A DNA stretch of 64,000 nucleotides from an uncultured Chloroflexota bacterium. Its GTDB lineage: Bacteria; Chloroflexota; Anaerolineae; Anaerolineales; Villigracilaceae. The stretch is taken from the NCBI GenBank assembly GCA_903914955.1, contig CAIWRB010000182.1:1-64000 (forward strand). The letters are read 5' to 3'. Position 1 is the first letter of the stretch. Each line of letters opens with the position of its first letter. The position numbers were made by a program, and so were the translations under genes. Positions 34,654 to 43,131 of the stretch are shown here, one piece after another. Below the pieces are notes generated by a model. It did no database searches. It was not told the DNA's origin and worked only from the letters and a program-made list of their open reading frames with translations.

Positions 34654-34782
34654 GTGGATGCGGATGACCATTTATGTCGTTCGTTTATATTCCGTTTTAA
34701 CTTCTCCGAAATGCGATTATCCCAGGTGCAAGTCAACTGTATTCCCACGCGCGTCACTTTCCTTTCTTCGCGGTATGATTAA
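34654..34782 (+). CDS. Possible 42-residue leader peptide
   Basis: A GTG at 34654 is 6 bases after a near-perfect ribosome site GGAGGTG (34641-34647). It opens a 42-codon frame beginning MDADDHLCRSF and ending SSRYD. It has no membrane helix or known domain. It lies just before an attenuator (34813-34849) and the MgtE-N/CBS gene. Upstream TCAC and TGGTT (34600-34608) can pair with GTGA and AACCA around the ribosome site, which could hide it. The role as a regulatory leader peptide is inferred; it may not be translated. Confidence 0.4.
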   Translation: MDADDHLCRSFIFRFNFSEMRLSQVQVNCIPTRVTFLSSRYD

Positions 34783-34812
34783 GTAGACTGTTGTTTTTCC
34801 CTGAGTCCATCG

Positions 34813-34849
34813 CCACCTTCGGAGAATATCCCGAGGTGGTTTTTGTTTT
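34813..34849 (+). terminator. Attenuator-type terminator before the MgtE-N/CBS gene
   Basis: CCACCT-CGG (34813-34822, one bulged T) pairs with CCG-AGGTGG (34831-34839), followed by TTTTTGTTTT. It ends 17 bases before the start codon at 34866 and only 5 bases before the AAAGGAG ribosome site, so it would decide whether the operon is transcribed. Confidence 0.8.
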
Positions 34850-34865
34850 ACGCAAAGGAGTACCT

Positions 34866-36131
34866 ATGGCTTTCATTAGCGAACTCATTGGACGCCCGGT
34901 CACTGACTATGACGGCAAAAAAATTGGCGTGCTAAAGGATTTGATCGCGCGCACTTATAGTGAATTCTCCCATCCCGTTGTGGACGCGATCATTGTACAT
35001 GGCATGGATGGCGATATTACCCTGCCTTACTCCGATCTTGCCGCGTTGCTCTCCGCCGCCATCCCGTTGAAGCGTCCCTCAGTGGATATCCCAAATTACG
35101 AATCGCGCGAGAGCGATATTCGTCTTGTTGAAGATGTCCTTGATCAACAGATCATTGATACCGATGACGCACGCGTGGTGCGAGTCAATGATATTGAATT
35201 AGTGCGGGTTAATGGCAACGTCGTTGTCAGCAACGTGGATATTGGAATGCTGGGAATCATGCGTCGTATCGGATTGGAAAAACTGGGACGTTGGGCCGCC
35301 CAGCGTTTCAAAGCGGACCTGTCAGAGGGCACTATTTCCTGGGAGTTTGTCGAACCTTTGACACACGACCAGTCCATGCGTCTGAAAGTCCCCGCAGAAA
35401 AACTCGCCGAATTGCATCCCTCCGATATCGCCGAAATTATTTCCAATCTTAGCCGCGCTGAACATGGAGAGATACTTCATAAACTGGATATCAAGCGACT
35501 TGCCGAAACTCTCGAAGAAGTTGAACCAGATTTTCAAGCCAGTATCATCGAACACTTCTCTGATGAGATAATGGCAGACGTTCTCGAAGAAATGTCACCA
35601 GATGAAGCTACTGACTTACTCGCCGAACTGCCGGATGGTCGCCGCCAGGATTTGCTCAAACTCATGGAATCTGAAGATGCCGATGAGGTGCGCGAATTAT
35701 TGCGCTATGCTGAAGATACAGCCGGCGGTTTGATGACGACTGAATATGTCTCGGTCCTGCCAAACATGACCGCGTCTCAAACTATTGAACATCTGCGCAA
35801 AGTGGGTGAAGAAGCCGAGTTGGTTTATTACGTTTACGTCACCGATGAAGAAGAGCATTTAATTGGAGTCTTCTCGCTCAGTGATTTGATCCTTGCCCAG
35901 CCTGAAACACCGATCACAGAATTTATGCACAAACGTGTAGTCAGTGTTGAACTGGATACAGAGCAGAATGAGATCGCGCAAATGGTGGCCAAATATAATT
36001 TGATCGCCGTTCCCGTTGTGGATGTTGACAATAAGTTGCATGGCATTGTCACCTCCGATGACGCGCTCGATAAAATTTTACCCACGGCTTGGAAGAAGCG
36101 CCTGCCGCATTTCTTTGGAGCGCTCGAATGA
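34866..36131 (+). CDS. Soluble PRC-barrel / MgtE-N / CBS-pair protein
   Basis: This protein has 421 residues from ATG 34866, with AAAGGAG at 34854-34860. The N-terminal part (about 1-75, RPVTDYDGKKIGVLKDLIA) is PRC-barrel-like, with a second related unit near 90-170. Residues about 185-290 form the MgtE N-terminal superhelix (ELHPSDIAEIISNL, LLAELPDGRRQDLLKL). Residues about 295-410 are a CBS pair (TTEYVSVLPNMTASQTIEHL, LIAVPVVDVDNKLHGIVT). The MgtE membrane channel is absent. In MgtE this cytosolic part senses Mg2+ and gates the pore. Here the partner is the NRAMP-related transporter, whose ATG overlaps its stop codon, so it is probably that transporter's ion-sensing subunit. Confidence 0.85.
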   Translation: MAFISELIGRPVTDYDGKKIGVLKDLIARTYSEFSHPVVDAIIVHGMDGDITLPYSDLAALLSAAIPLKRPSVDIPNYESRESDIRLVEDVLDQQIIDTDDARVVRVNDIELVRVNGNVVVSNVDIGMLGIMRRIGLEKLGRWAAQRFKADLSEGTISWEFVEPLTHDQSMRLKVPAEKLAELHPSDIAEIISNLSRAEHGEILHKLDIKRLAETLEEVEPDFQASIIEHFSDEIMADVLEEMSPDEATDLLAELPDGRRQDLLKLMESEDADEVRELLRYAEDTAGGLMTTEYVSVLPNMTASQTIEHLRKVGEEAELVYYVYVTDEEEHLIGVFSLSDLILAQPETPITEFMHKRVVSVELDTEQNEIAQMVAKYNLIAVPVVDVDNKLHGIVTSDDALDKILPTAWKKRLPHFFGALE

Positions 36132-37429
36132 AAAAAATATTTATCTCTTTACGCGAAAAGTGGATCGCTAATCGTTGGGTTCGGCGCGCTGTCTTGATCC
36201 TCTCAGTATTTGGTCCCGCTACCATCGCCGCTATGGCAGATAATGACGCCGGCGGAGTTGCTACCTATTCCATAGCCGGTGCGACACTTGGCTATCCTAT
36301 CCTGTTTCCGTTGTTTATCATCACCATTCTGCTGGCGGTCACGCAGGAAATGGGTATGCGCCTGACGTTGGTTACCCGCCGCGGTCTGGCAGACTTGATC
36401 CGCGAGAAATATGGAATCAAAGTCTCGTTGTTTATTTTTATGGGATTAATGATCGCCAACCTGGGCACCATCACTACTGAAGTTTCCGCCATTCGGACGG
36501 TCAGCGGAATGTTGAATATTCCAGTTCTGCCTTTTGTGATCGGGATGCTGTTGATTGCGTTTATATTTATCACAAAAGGAAATTACAAATTAACGCAGAG
36601 TATTATGTTGATCGTCTCCTTGTTTTATGTGACCTATATATTTTCAGCGGTCAAAGCCAATCCCAATTGGGGATTGGCGCTAGGCAATTTGATATATCCA
36701 CATGGCGTTTCTTGGACGTCCAAATATCTTGTCAGCTATCTGGTGATCGGGATGGGCGTGCTGGGAACTACCATCACTCCTTGGGGACAGTTCTTTATCA
36801 GCAGCTTTGCCTTCGATAAAAAAATGGAAAAAGACACACTTAAATATTCCCAATTTGAAACTTATTGGGGTGCATTCCTGACAGATTTTTTCTCGTTCTT
36901 CATGATCGTCGCGACAGCGGCTGCGCTAAATTCGCATGGTTATGGTGTCGGCGGGATTCAGCTCCAGTCTGGTGAACAGGCCGCTCTGGCGATCCGACCG
37001 TTTGCTGGTGAGCTTGCCAGTGAACTATTTGCGGTTGGGTTGCTCGCCGCGGCTTTTATGGGACTTATCATCGTGCCCCTTTCAACCGCATATGCCTTCT
37101 CGGAATTTTTCGGCCTGTCTGGAAGTCTGGATACAGATTTCCAAAAGAGCAAAACTTTTTATATTCTCTTTATTATTCAATTGGTTTTAGCAGCATTAAT
37201 TACAACCATCCCCGGCATTTCGCTCTTTCATTTTGCTATCGCCACGCAGACGTTGAATGCCATGATCCTACCGCTGGTTTTCTTTTATCTTATCAAGTTG
37301 ACCAGCAGCAAAAAATTGATGGGATCACATGTCAATAATGGTTTTCAGAAAAACTTTACCACAGCTGCTTCCGTCTTCATTGTGATCGCTTCCGCTTTTA
37401 CGGTTGCGGCCGTAATATTTAAATGGTAG
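36128..37429 (+). CDS. NRAMP-related divalent cation transporter
   Basis: This 433-residue membrane protein of the NRAMP/SLC11 fold has 11 or so helices, starting at the ATGA overlap. The canonical helix-1 motif DPGN is replaced by MADNDAGG, and the helix-6 MPH motif by TITPWGQFF, so the site that selects Mn2+/Fe2+ is altered. NRAMP relatives with changed binding sites are known to carry Mg2+. Coupling to an MgtE-type sensor fits Mg2+ here, but no assay supports it. A terminator at 37441 ends the operon. Confidence 0.75.
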   Translation: MKKIFISLREKWIANRWVRRAVLILSVFGPATIAAMADNDAGGVATYSIAGATLGYPILFPLFIITILLAVTQEMGMRLTLVTRRGLADLIREKYGIKVSLFIFMGLMIANLGTITTEVSAIRTVSGMLNIPVLPFVIGMLLIAFIFITKGNYKLTQSIMLIVSLFYVTYIFSAVKANPNWGLALGNLIYPHGVSWTSKYLVSYLVIGMGVLGTTITPWGQFFISSFAFDKKMEKDTLKYSQFETYWGAFLTDFFSFFMIVATAAALNSHGYGVGGIQLQSGEQAALAIRPFAGELASELFAVGLLAAAFMGLIIVPLSTAYAFSEFFGLSGSLDTDFQKSKTFYILFIIQLVLAALITTIPGISLFHFAIATQTLNAMILPLVFFYLIKLTSSKKLMGSHVNNGFQKNFTTAASVFIVIASAFTVAAVIFKW

Positions 37430-37440
37430 CTTTTCAAATA

Positions 37441-37470
37441 AAACAACCTGCTTGCAGGTTGTTTTATTTG
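37441..37470 (+). terminator. Rho-independent terminator
   Basis: AAACAACCTG (37441-37450) pairs with CAGGTTGTTT (37455-37464) around a CTTG loop and is followed by TATTTG; an AATA run precedes it. It separates the metal-transport operon from the formate dehydrogenase operon. A -10-like TATACT (37475-37480) follows for the next gene. Confidence 0.8.
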
Positions 37471-37498
37471 CGTCTATACTCGGCATACTGGAGTATTC

Positions 37499-39349
37499 AT
37501 GTCTGAAATTGATCTTATCCCTTTGAAAAAAGAACTTCCAAAATTTATCCCACTCGGTCGTTCCGGTTTATTGCCCGCGTTGCATGCCGCGCAAAAGTTA
37601 TATGGTTGGCTTCCACAGGAGGTGGCCGCTGAAATCGCAAAGTCTTTGCGCGTGCCGCTTGCGGATGTGCATGGCGTTATAGAATTTTATTCGCTCTTTT
37701 ATAACGAACCAGTCGGCAGGAGTTTTATTCGTGTTTGCACCGATCAAGCCTGTGCGCTCAAGGGTGCAGATCGGCTCCTCGGCAATCTTTGCAAGCATTA
37801 TGATGTGGAACCAGGTCAGACGACCGAGGACTTATCTCTAACCATTGAACGGAGTCCTTGCCTTGGGCTTTGCGAGCAAGCCCCAGCCGCGCTTGTGGAC
37901 GATGACGCACAAACAAACATCGCTCCCAATTTTCAATCCTATGATCTCGGTATCCCACGATCGATTGTTTATGGCTCCATCCATGAGTTGACTGCCAACT
38001 GTGGGAATGGCACGACAACTTTGGCAAAGTATGGTGAATACCTCGCGTATCAAAAAGCATTAAAGATGAAATCCGAAGATGTGATCACTGAAATCAAATC
38101 CAGCGGATTAGTCGGTCGGGGCGGCGCTGCGTTCCCAACGGGAATCAAATGGGAAGGTGCTGCGAAAGCCGAGGGCTTGCAAAAATATATTGTGTGCAAC
38201 GCAGATGAATCTGAACCTGGCACATTTAAAGACAGGATTTTATTATTGGATGACCCCCATCGCACCATCGAAGGAATTTGCATCGCCGCGCATGCCATTG
38301 GCGCGAGCAAGGGTTATATTTACATTCGCGCCGAATACCCATACGTTATTCCAGTTTTGGAAAAAGCGTTGAATGAAGCTCGTGAAGCAGGTTATCTTGG
38401 TCAGTCTTTTGATATTGAAATCCGCGTTGGGGCTGGCGCTTATATTTGCGGAGAGGAAACCGCGCTGTTCGAATCGATCGAAGGCAAGCGCGGTTTTCCA
38501 CGCGTGAAGCCGCCATTTCCAACCACGAACGGCTTGTTCGACAAGCCAACCGTTATCAATAATGTTGAAACGCTTTGCAACGTGCCCCTCATTATTTCAA
38601 AAGGCGCTTTGAAATATCGCAAGATGGGCACGGAAAAATCCCCCGGGACCAAACTCTTTTGTATTTCTGGAGATGTTGTAAAACCAGGCCTATATGAAAT
38701 TCCATTTGGAGCGACTTTACGCGAACTGCTAAAAATGGCGGGTGGTGTCGCGGGTAAAAAATCTCTCAAGGCGGTTTTGTTTGGCGGCGCGGCGGGAGCA
38801 TTTGCCACATCTGAACATTTGAATGTCAAAATGACTTTTGAAGATCTGCGCGCGGCTGGACTGCCTTTGGGTTCTGGCGTTGTAATGGTCTTCGATGAGA
38901 CACGTGATATCCGCGATGCCTTGAAACGGTTGGGAAAATTTTTCGCGCATGAATCCTGCGGTAAATGCTATCCCTGTCAAATGGGAACACAACGACAAAT
39001 GGAAATTTTGGATCGCGTAGCCAGCGGAGGTGTTTTGCCTGGAGATTTTTTCCGCCTGGAAGATGTAGGCTGGACGATGACAGAATCAAGCCTATGCGGT
39101 TTGGGGCAGACTGCGGCGAGCGCGGTGCTGTCCGCGATGAAGTTATGGCCGGGGCTTTTCGGGGAAAGTCAAAAGTCAAACGTTGAAGGTCGAAAGATAT
39201 CGAAAGTTTCTAAAAATTCTAAAGTGCCAAACACTGTAAAGAAATCTATTGTTAAAAAGACGACGTCAAAGGTTGTGAAAAAGAAAGTGTCAAAAGTGAA
39301 GTCGAAAGCCATAAAGAAGGTTACAAAAAAAGCGGCTAAGAAAAAATGA
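37499..39349 (+). CDS. NuoE-NuoF fusion: NADH-oxidising/NAD-reducing subunit of formate dehydrogenase
   Basis: This 616-residue flavoprotein fuses NuoE (about 1-140; [2Fe-2S] ligands in CTDQAC and CLGLC) to NuoF (about 165-560). NuoF has the NAD site [13 protein letters not shown] site [14 protein letters not shown], an SLBB domain and the [4Fe-4S] motif [13 protein letters not shown] with a distal SSLCGLGQ. It passes electrons between FMN/NAD and the Fe-S chain of the next subunit. A Lys-rich tail of about 55 residues ([10 protein letters not shown], then [15 protein letters not shown] repeats) follows the normal NuoF end and resembles histone H1/AlgP tails. GGAG (37490-37493) precedes the ATG. 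It is first in the FDH operon. Confidence 0.88.
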   Translation: MSEIDLIPLKKELPKFIPLGRSGLLPALHAAQKLYGWLPQEVAAEIAKSLRVPLADVHGVIEFYSLFYNEPVGRSFIRVCTDQACALKGADRLLGNLCKHYDVEPGQTTEDLSLTIERSPCLGLCEQAPAALVDDDAQTNIAPNFQSYDLGIPRSIVYGSIHELTANCGNGTTTLAKYGEYLAYQKALKMKSEDVITEIKSSGLVGRGGAAFPTGIKWEGAAKAEGLQKYIVCNADESEPGTFKDRILLLDDPHRTIEGICIAAHAIGASKGYIYIRAEYPYVIPVLEKALNEAREAGYLGQSFDIEIRVGAGAYICGEETALFESIEGKRGFPRVKPPFPTTNGLFDKPTVINNVETLCNVPLIISKGALKYRKMGTEKSPGTKLFCISGDVVKPGLYEIPFGATLRELLKMAGGVAGKKSLKAVLFGGAAGAFATSEHLNVKMTFEDLRAAGLPLGSGVVMVFDETRDIRDALKRLGKFFAHESCGKCYPCQMGTQRQMEILDRVASGGVLPGDFFRLEDVGWTMTESSLCGLGQTAASAVLSAMKLWPGLFGESQKSNVEGRKISKVSKNSKVPNTVKKSIVKKTTSKVVKKKVSKVKSKAIKKVTKKAAKKK

Positions 39350-39380
39350 ATCGACTTTTGACAAACGATAAGGTGAATTT

Positions 39381-40067
39381 ATGACAGTCACATTCTTAAT
39401 GGACGGCAAAGAAGTAATCGCAGATGAAAATAAAACCCTGCTTGAAATTGCACGCGAGAACGGCATTGATATTCCAACGATATGCTTCCACGAAGTGACC
39501 ACAGCCAATGCGCTTTGCCGAATCTGCGTCGTCGAGGTGGAGGGGCAGAGAGTCCTCCAGCCAGCTTGTATCGTCAAAGGGGCAAGCAATATGAAGGTCC
39601 AGACGCGAAGCGAGAAAGTCGTCCGTGCACGAAGAACTATTTTGGAAATGCTGGCGTCCACAATGGATCTGTCTGAGGCGTCTGAAATCCAAATGATGAT
39701 GTATGAATATGGGGCTTCATCCAGCCGGTTTCCAGATGCGGAGCGAAGAGAGTCGGAGATTAAAGATGATAACCCGATGTATGTGCGTGATTACTCGAAG
39801 TGCCTGTTGTGCTGGCGCTGTGTACAAGTTTGCGCGGAGGACGCGCAATATACTTTTGCGATCAACTTTGATGGCCGCGGATTTGAAACACAGATCGGTA
39901 CCTTCTTCGATAGAACGATCCCTGAAACAAGTTGTGTGTTATGCGGACAATGCGTCGCAGTCTGTCCTACGGGCGCGTTGAAACCGAAACGTGAATTTTT
40001 ATTGGAAAAGGGGATCAGTCCCCAGGAAATTTCTGTCCTAAATACCGGGCGCAAGAAGAGAAAATAG
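39381..40067 (+). CDS. HoxU/NuoG-N-like Fe-S electron-transfer subunit
   Basis: This 228-residue protein links the flavoprotein to FdhA. The N-terminal plant-type [2Fe-2S] domain has [13 protein letters not shown] and a final LQPAC. The usual His/Cys-ligated [4Fe-4S] site of NuoG/HoxU (HxxxCxxCxxxxxC) is missing: the segment reads [15 protein letters not shown]. Two classical [4Fe-4S] clusters remain ([11 protein letters not shown] and [11 protein letters not shown], about 145-205). A basic tail (GRKKRK) ends the protein. It follows the NuoEF fusion by 31 bp. Redox wiring is therefore one cluster shorter than in standard HoxU. Confidence 0.85.
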   Translation: MTVTFLMDGKEVIADENKTLLEIARENGIDIPTICFHEVTTANALCRICVVEVEGQRVLQPACIVKGASNMKVQTRSEKVVRARRTILEMLASTMDLSEASEIQMMMYEYGASSSRFPDAERRESEIKDDNPMYVRDYSKCLLCWRCVQVCAEDAQYTFAINFDGRGFETQIGTFFDRTIPETSCVLCGQCVAVCPTGALKPKREFLLEKGISPQEISVLNTGRKKRK

Positions 40068-40900
40068 TGGCGGTGATAATGTTTGGTTTATTATCTGCGG
40101 TTACTTACGGTGCGGCAGATTTCACTGGAGGCATCGCAAGTCGGCGGGCCAGCTCCTACGCGGTTGTGATCTGGGCGGATATTTTCGCCATGCCTATCAT
40201 CGCCATGGCCGCATGGTTGGTTGGAGATATTTTTCCCTCACCGCGCGGTATCTGGCTTTCTCTTGCCTGTGGAATATTTGGCGGGGTGGGTATTCTGATG
40301 CTGTATCGTTCATTTGCAGAGGGAAAGATGAGCATTGCCGCGCCAGTCTCAGCATTGATGGCGGGGATACTTCCTGTTTTAGTTGGCTTGTTCAAGCAGG
40401 GATTGCCTGGCATGTTTGTCATAACTGGCATGGCGTTAGCCTTGGCGGCGATCTGGTTTATTGCGCGTGAAGCAGAAAGCATAGTAGAGTTTAATTGGAA
40501 GAATATCCGCCTGCCATTATTTGCAGGTGTTTTGTTTGGTATGTTTTTCGTGCTAATGCATGAAATAGGAACCGAATCGATACTATGGCCTATCTTTATT
40601 TTGCGCATCTCAGCGACCGTAATTCTTGTTTTGATCGCATCTATTCTTCGTCAGCCGATGAAACCACCATTTCGACAATGGTATTTTCTGGTCTTGATCA
40701 GTATATTTGACATCACTGGAAATATCTTCTTCATCCTTGCGAATCGCGCAGGACGTTTGGATGTTGCAGCAGTTCTGGCTTCCCTCTATCCCGGCGCGAC
40801 CGTCCTGTTGGCGTGGATATTCTTAAAGGAACATATCTCGCGCTCGCAATGGTTCGGCATTTTGCTGGCAATGGTTGCGATTGTGTTAATTGCGTTATAA
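40067..40900 (+). CDS. EamA/DMT-family transporter
   Basis: This 277-residue protein has ten membrane helices and the two-repeat EamA fold ([13 protein letters not shown]; second repeat ending [35 protein letters not shown]). It starts with GTG 40067 overlapping the stop of the Fe-S subunit by one base. The end of repeat two keeps the usual 'P....l.....l.E.....q..G..li..G' pattern. Its position inside a formate dehydrogenase operon is unusual. It could export or import a metabolite tied to formate or nucleotide pools, or be a chance insertion; the substrate is unknown. Confidence 0.75.
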   Translation: MAVIMFGLLSAVTYGAADFTGGIASRRASSYAVVIWADIFAMPIIAMAAWLVGDIFPSPRGIWLSLACGIFGGVGILMLYRSFAEGKMSIAAPVSALMAGILPVLVGLFKQGLPGMFVITGMALALAAIWFIAREAESIVEFNWKNIRLPLFAGVLFGMFFVLMHEIGTESILWPIFILRISATVILVLIASILRQPMKPPFRQWYFLVLISIFDITGNIFFILANRAGRLDVAAVLASLYPGATVLLAWIFLKEHISRSQWFGILLAMVAIVLIAL

Positions 40901-40922
40901 CATTTATTGTTTGGAGGTACGA

Positions 40923-43082
40923 ATGATCAAACCCGACCGAATCGTCACAACAACTTGTCCCTACTGCGGTGTGGGATGCAATTTGCAGTTACACGTTAAG
41001 GATGAACATATCTTCAAAGTCACATCGCCATTTGACTCACCTGTTAATCATGGCAACTTATGCGTGAAGGGACGTTTTGGTTACGATTATGTTTATCATC
41101 CCAAGCGAGTCACCACACCGATGATCCGCAAGACCTTACAGAAAGCGGGGGAGCGTACCCAGGCCTTTGATTTATCTGAATGGCGTGAAACAACCTGGGA
41201 TGAAACGCTGAATTATGTTGCCGATCGGTTAGTGGAAATCTATAAGCGTGACGGCTCGGATGCGATGGCGGTCTATGCCTGCGCCAAAGCAACAAATGAA
41301 GATAATTATCTATTACAGAAAATGTACCGCGCAATTTTCCGAACGAATAATGTGGATCACTGCACGCGCTTATGTCACGCGGGTTCAGTGGTTGCGCTGC
41401 AGCAAGCCACTGGTTCTTCCGCGATGAGCAATACCGCCTCGCAAGTGATCCAAAATGATGTATTCATTGTGACGGGTTCAAATACCAGTGAAAATCATCC
41501 CATCATTGCGCTGCAAATGAAGGAAGCCGTGCGGCAACATGGCGCGAAGATGATCATCATTGATCCGCGCAGAATCGAACTCGTTGAGTTTGCCGAGATG
41601 TGGCTGCCGCTTAAGCCCGGCACGAATGTGCCTGTCTTCTCTGCCATGGCGCATGTCATCGTCAAAGAGGATTTGGTTAATAGTGAGTTTATTCAAAACC
41701 GCACAGAGGGTTTTAACGATTTTATTGAATCGCTGGATAAATTTACGCCTGAATATGCAGAGGAAATTTCGGGTGTACCTGCCGAGGATATTCGCAAAGC
41801 CGCGCGCATGTATGCCACAGCAAACAAAGCGGCCATTTATTGGGGTATGGGTATCTCGCAGCTTTCACATGGTACGGCCAGCGCGCTTGCGTTGATCAAC
41901 CTTGCTTTCCTCACCGGTCACATTGGGCGCGAAGGCACGGGGCTAAATCCACTGCGCGGACAAAACAATGTGCAAGGCGCGAGCGACATGGGTTGTATGC
42001 CGTTCCATTATCCCGGCTACATGCGTGTGGATAATCCTGACAACCGCGCAAAATGGGAGAAGGCCTGGAACATCAAAGCCGGTGGACTGAGTCTAAAACT
42101 TGGATTAACTACCACCGAAATTTTGAGTCACGCCCACGAAGGCGGCGTCCGCGCGCTGTATATCATGGGCGAGAACCCGATGATGTCTGAACCGAATTTG
42201 AATGAAACACGCAAACATATGCAACAGCTTGAGTTCCTTGTCGCGCAGGATATTTTCATGAATGAAAGCGGAGCCTTCGCGGATGTGTTCCTGCCTGCGA
42301 CGCCCTTCGCCGAAAAAGATGGAACTTTCTCCAACACAGATCGCCGCGTGCAAAGAGTTCGCGCCGCTCATGCCCCGCGTGGACAGGCGCGAGTCGATTG
42401 GCAGATCATCTGTGACTTAGCCCAGCGTTTGGAATCTAAACTGGAAGTTGATTCTGCTTACTGGAAATATTCAAACCCCGAAGAAATTCTGCGCGAGATG
42501 GGCAATGTCAATTCTGATTATGCGGGCATCACTTATGAGCGCATTGATAAAGTCGGCTTGATCTATCCTGTGCCTGATATGACTCACCCCGGCACTCCGA
42601 CTCTCTTCAAAGAATCCTTTCCGCGTGGACGGGGAAAATTCCATCCATTGGATTATATTCCTGCGAAAGAAGCACCGAGCGACGAATATCCATTTATCTT
42701 AACCACTGGTCGAGTTCTTGAACATTGGCATGGCGGCTCAATGACCCGTAATTCTGTGCTGAATGAAGCCTACCCAGAAGCGCGCGTGGAGATGAATCCC
42801 GCAGATGCTGAGATCCATGGAATTCGAAACGGCGACCCTGTCAAAGTAAAGTCAAGACGCGGAGAGGTTATTTTGCGGGCAACGGTCACAGAGAAAACAT
42901 CCGTGGGCGTAGTCTTTATCCCCTTCCACTTTGCCGAAGCCGCCGCGAATTTGCTGACAAATGATGTATTGGATCCACAGGCGAAGATCCCAGAATTCAA
43001 GGCCTGCGCGGTGCAGGTCTTCCCTGTGAGGAAAAAGAACTTGCCGAACCCTGACGCGATTTTGCAACGAGGAAGATACTAA
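40923..43082 (+). CDS. fdhA: Molybdenum/tungsten formate dehydrogenase catalytic subunit (Cys type)
   Basis: FdhA oxidises formate to CO2, or reduces CO2, at a bis-MGD cofactor. From ATG 40923 (GGAGGT at 40913-40918) it has 719 residues. N-terminal [4Fe-4S] motif CPYCGVGC, then NLCVKGRFG. The active site reads HCTRLCHAGSVVALQQ, with Cys where Escherichia coli FdhF has Sec, followed by the conserved His. Later the cofactor loops NTSENHPI, MGENPMMSEPN and FADVFLPATPFAEKDGTFSNTDRRVQ are present. The C-terminal molybdopterin-dinucleotide domain (LTTGRVLEHWHGGSMTRNS) is complete. It lacks the NuoG-like N-extension, which the separate HoxU-like gene supplies. With NuoEF it forms an NAD-dependent formate dehydrogenase. 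Confidence 0.92.
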   Translation: MIKPDRIVTTTCPYCGVGCNLQLHVKDEHIFKVTSPFDSPVNHGNLCVKGRFGYDYVYHPKRVTTPMIRKTLQKAGERTQAFDLSEWRETTWDETLNYVADRLVEIYKRDGSDAMAVYACAKATNEDNYLLQKMYRAIFRTNNVDHCTRLCHAGSVVALQQATGSSAMSNTASQVIQNDVFIVTGSNTSENHPIIALQMKEAVRQHGAKMIIIDPRRIELVEFAEMWLPLKPGTNVPVFSAMAHVIVKEDLVNSEFIQNRTEGFNDFIESLDKFTPEYAEEISGVPAEDIRKAARMYATANKAAIYWGMGISQLSHGTASALALINLAFLTGHIGREGTGLNPLRGQNNVQGASDMGCMPFHYPGYMRVDNPDNRAKWEKAWNIKAGGLSLKLGLTTTEILSHAHEGGVRALYIMGENPMMSEPNLNETRKHMQQLEFLVAQDIFMNESGAFADVFLPATPFAEKDGTFSNTDRRVQRVRAAHAPRGQARVDWQIICDLAQRLESKLEVDSAYWKYSNPEEILREMGNVNSDYAGITYERIDKVGLIYPVPDMTHPGTPTLFKESFPRGRGKFHPLDYIPAKEAPSDEYPFILTTGRVLEHWHGGSMTRNSVLNEAYPEARVEMNPADAEIHGIRNGDPVKVKSRRGEVILRATVTEKTSVGVVFIPFHFAEAAANLLTNDVLDPQAKIPEFKACAVQVFPVRKKNLPNPDAILQRGRY

Positions 43083-43088
43083 AAAAAA

Positions 43089-43126
43089 GAGGGACTGTCC
43101 CAAAACTTTGAGACAGTCCCTCTTTT
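43089..43126. terminator. Bidirectional terminator between fdhA and arcA
   Basis: An 11-bp perfect stem GAGGGACTGTC (43089-43099) / GACAGTCCCTC (43112-43122) has an A8 run on its left and TTTT on its right, so it serves both convergent genes. Confidence 0.9.
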
Positions 43127-43131
43127 ATATT

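Noticed and set aside
34591-34680. GGGGAGTAG next to a metal transporter, reminiscent of the yybP-ykoY Mn2+ riboswitch
   Set aside because: The motif is explained by the right-end hairpin of the IS605-like element, which matches the left-end hairpin. The second conserved riboswitch strand is not seen at the right place. An Infernal search with RF00080 would settle it.
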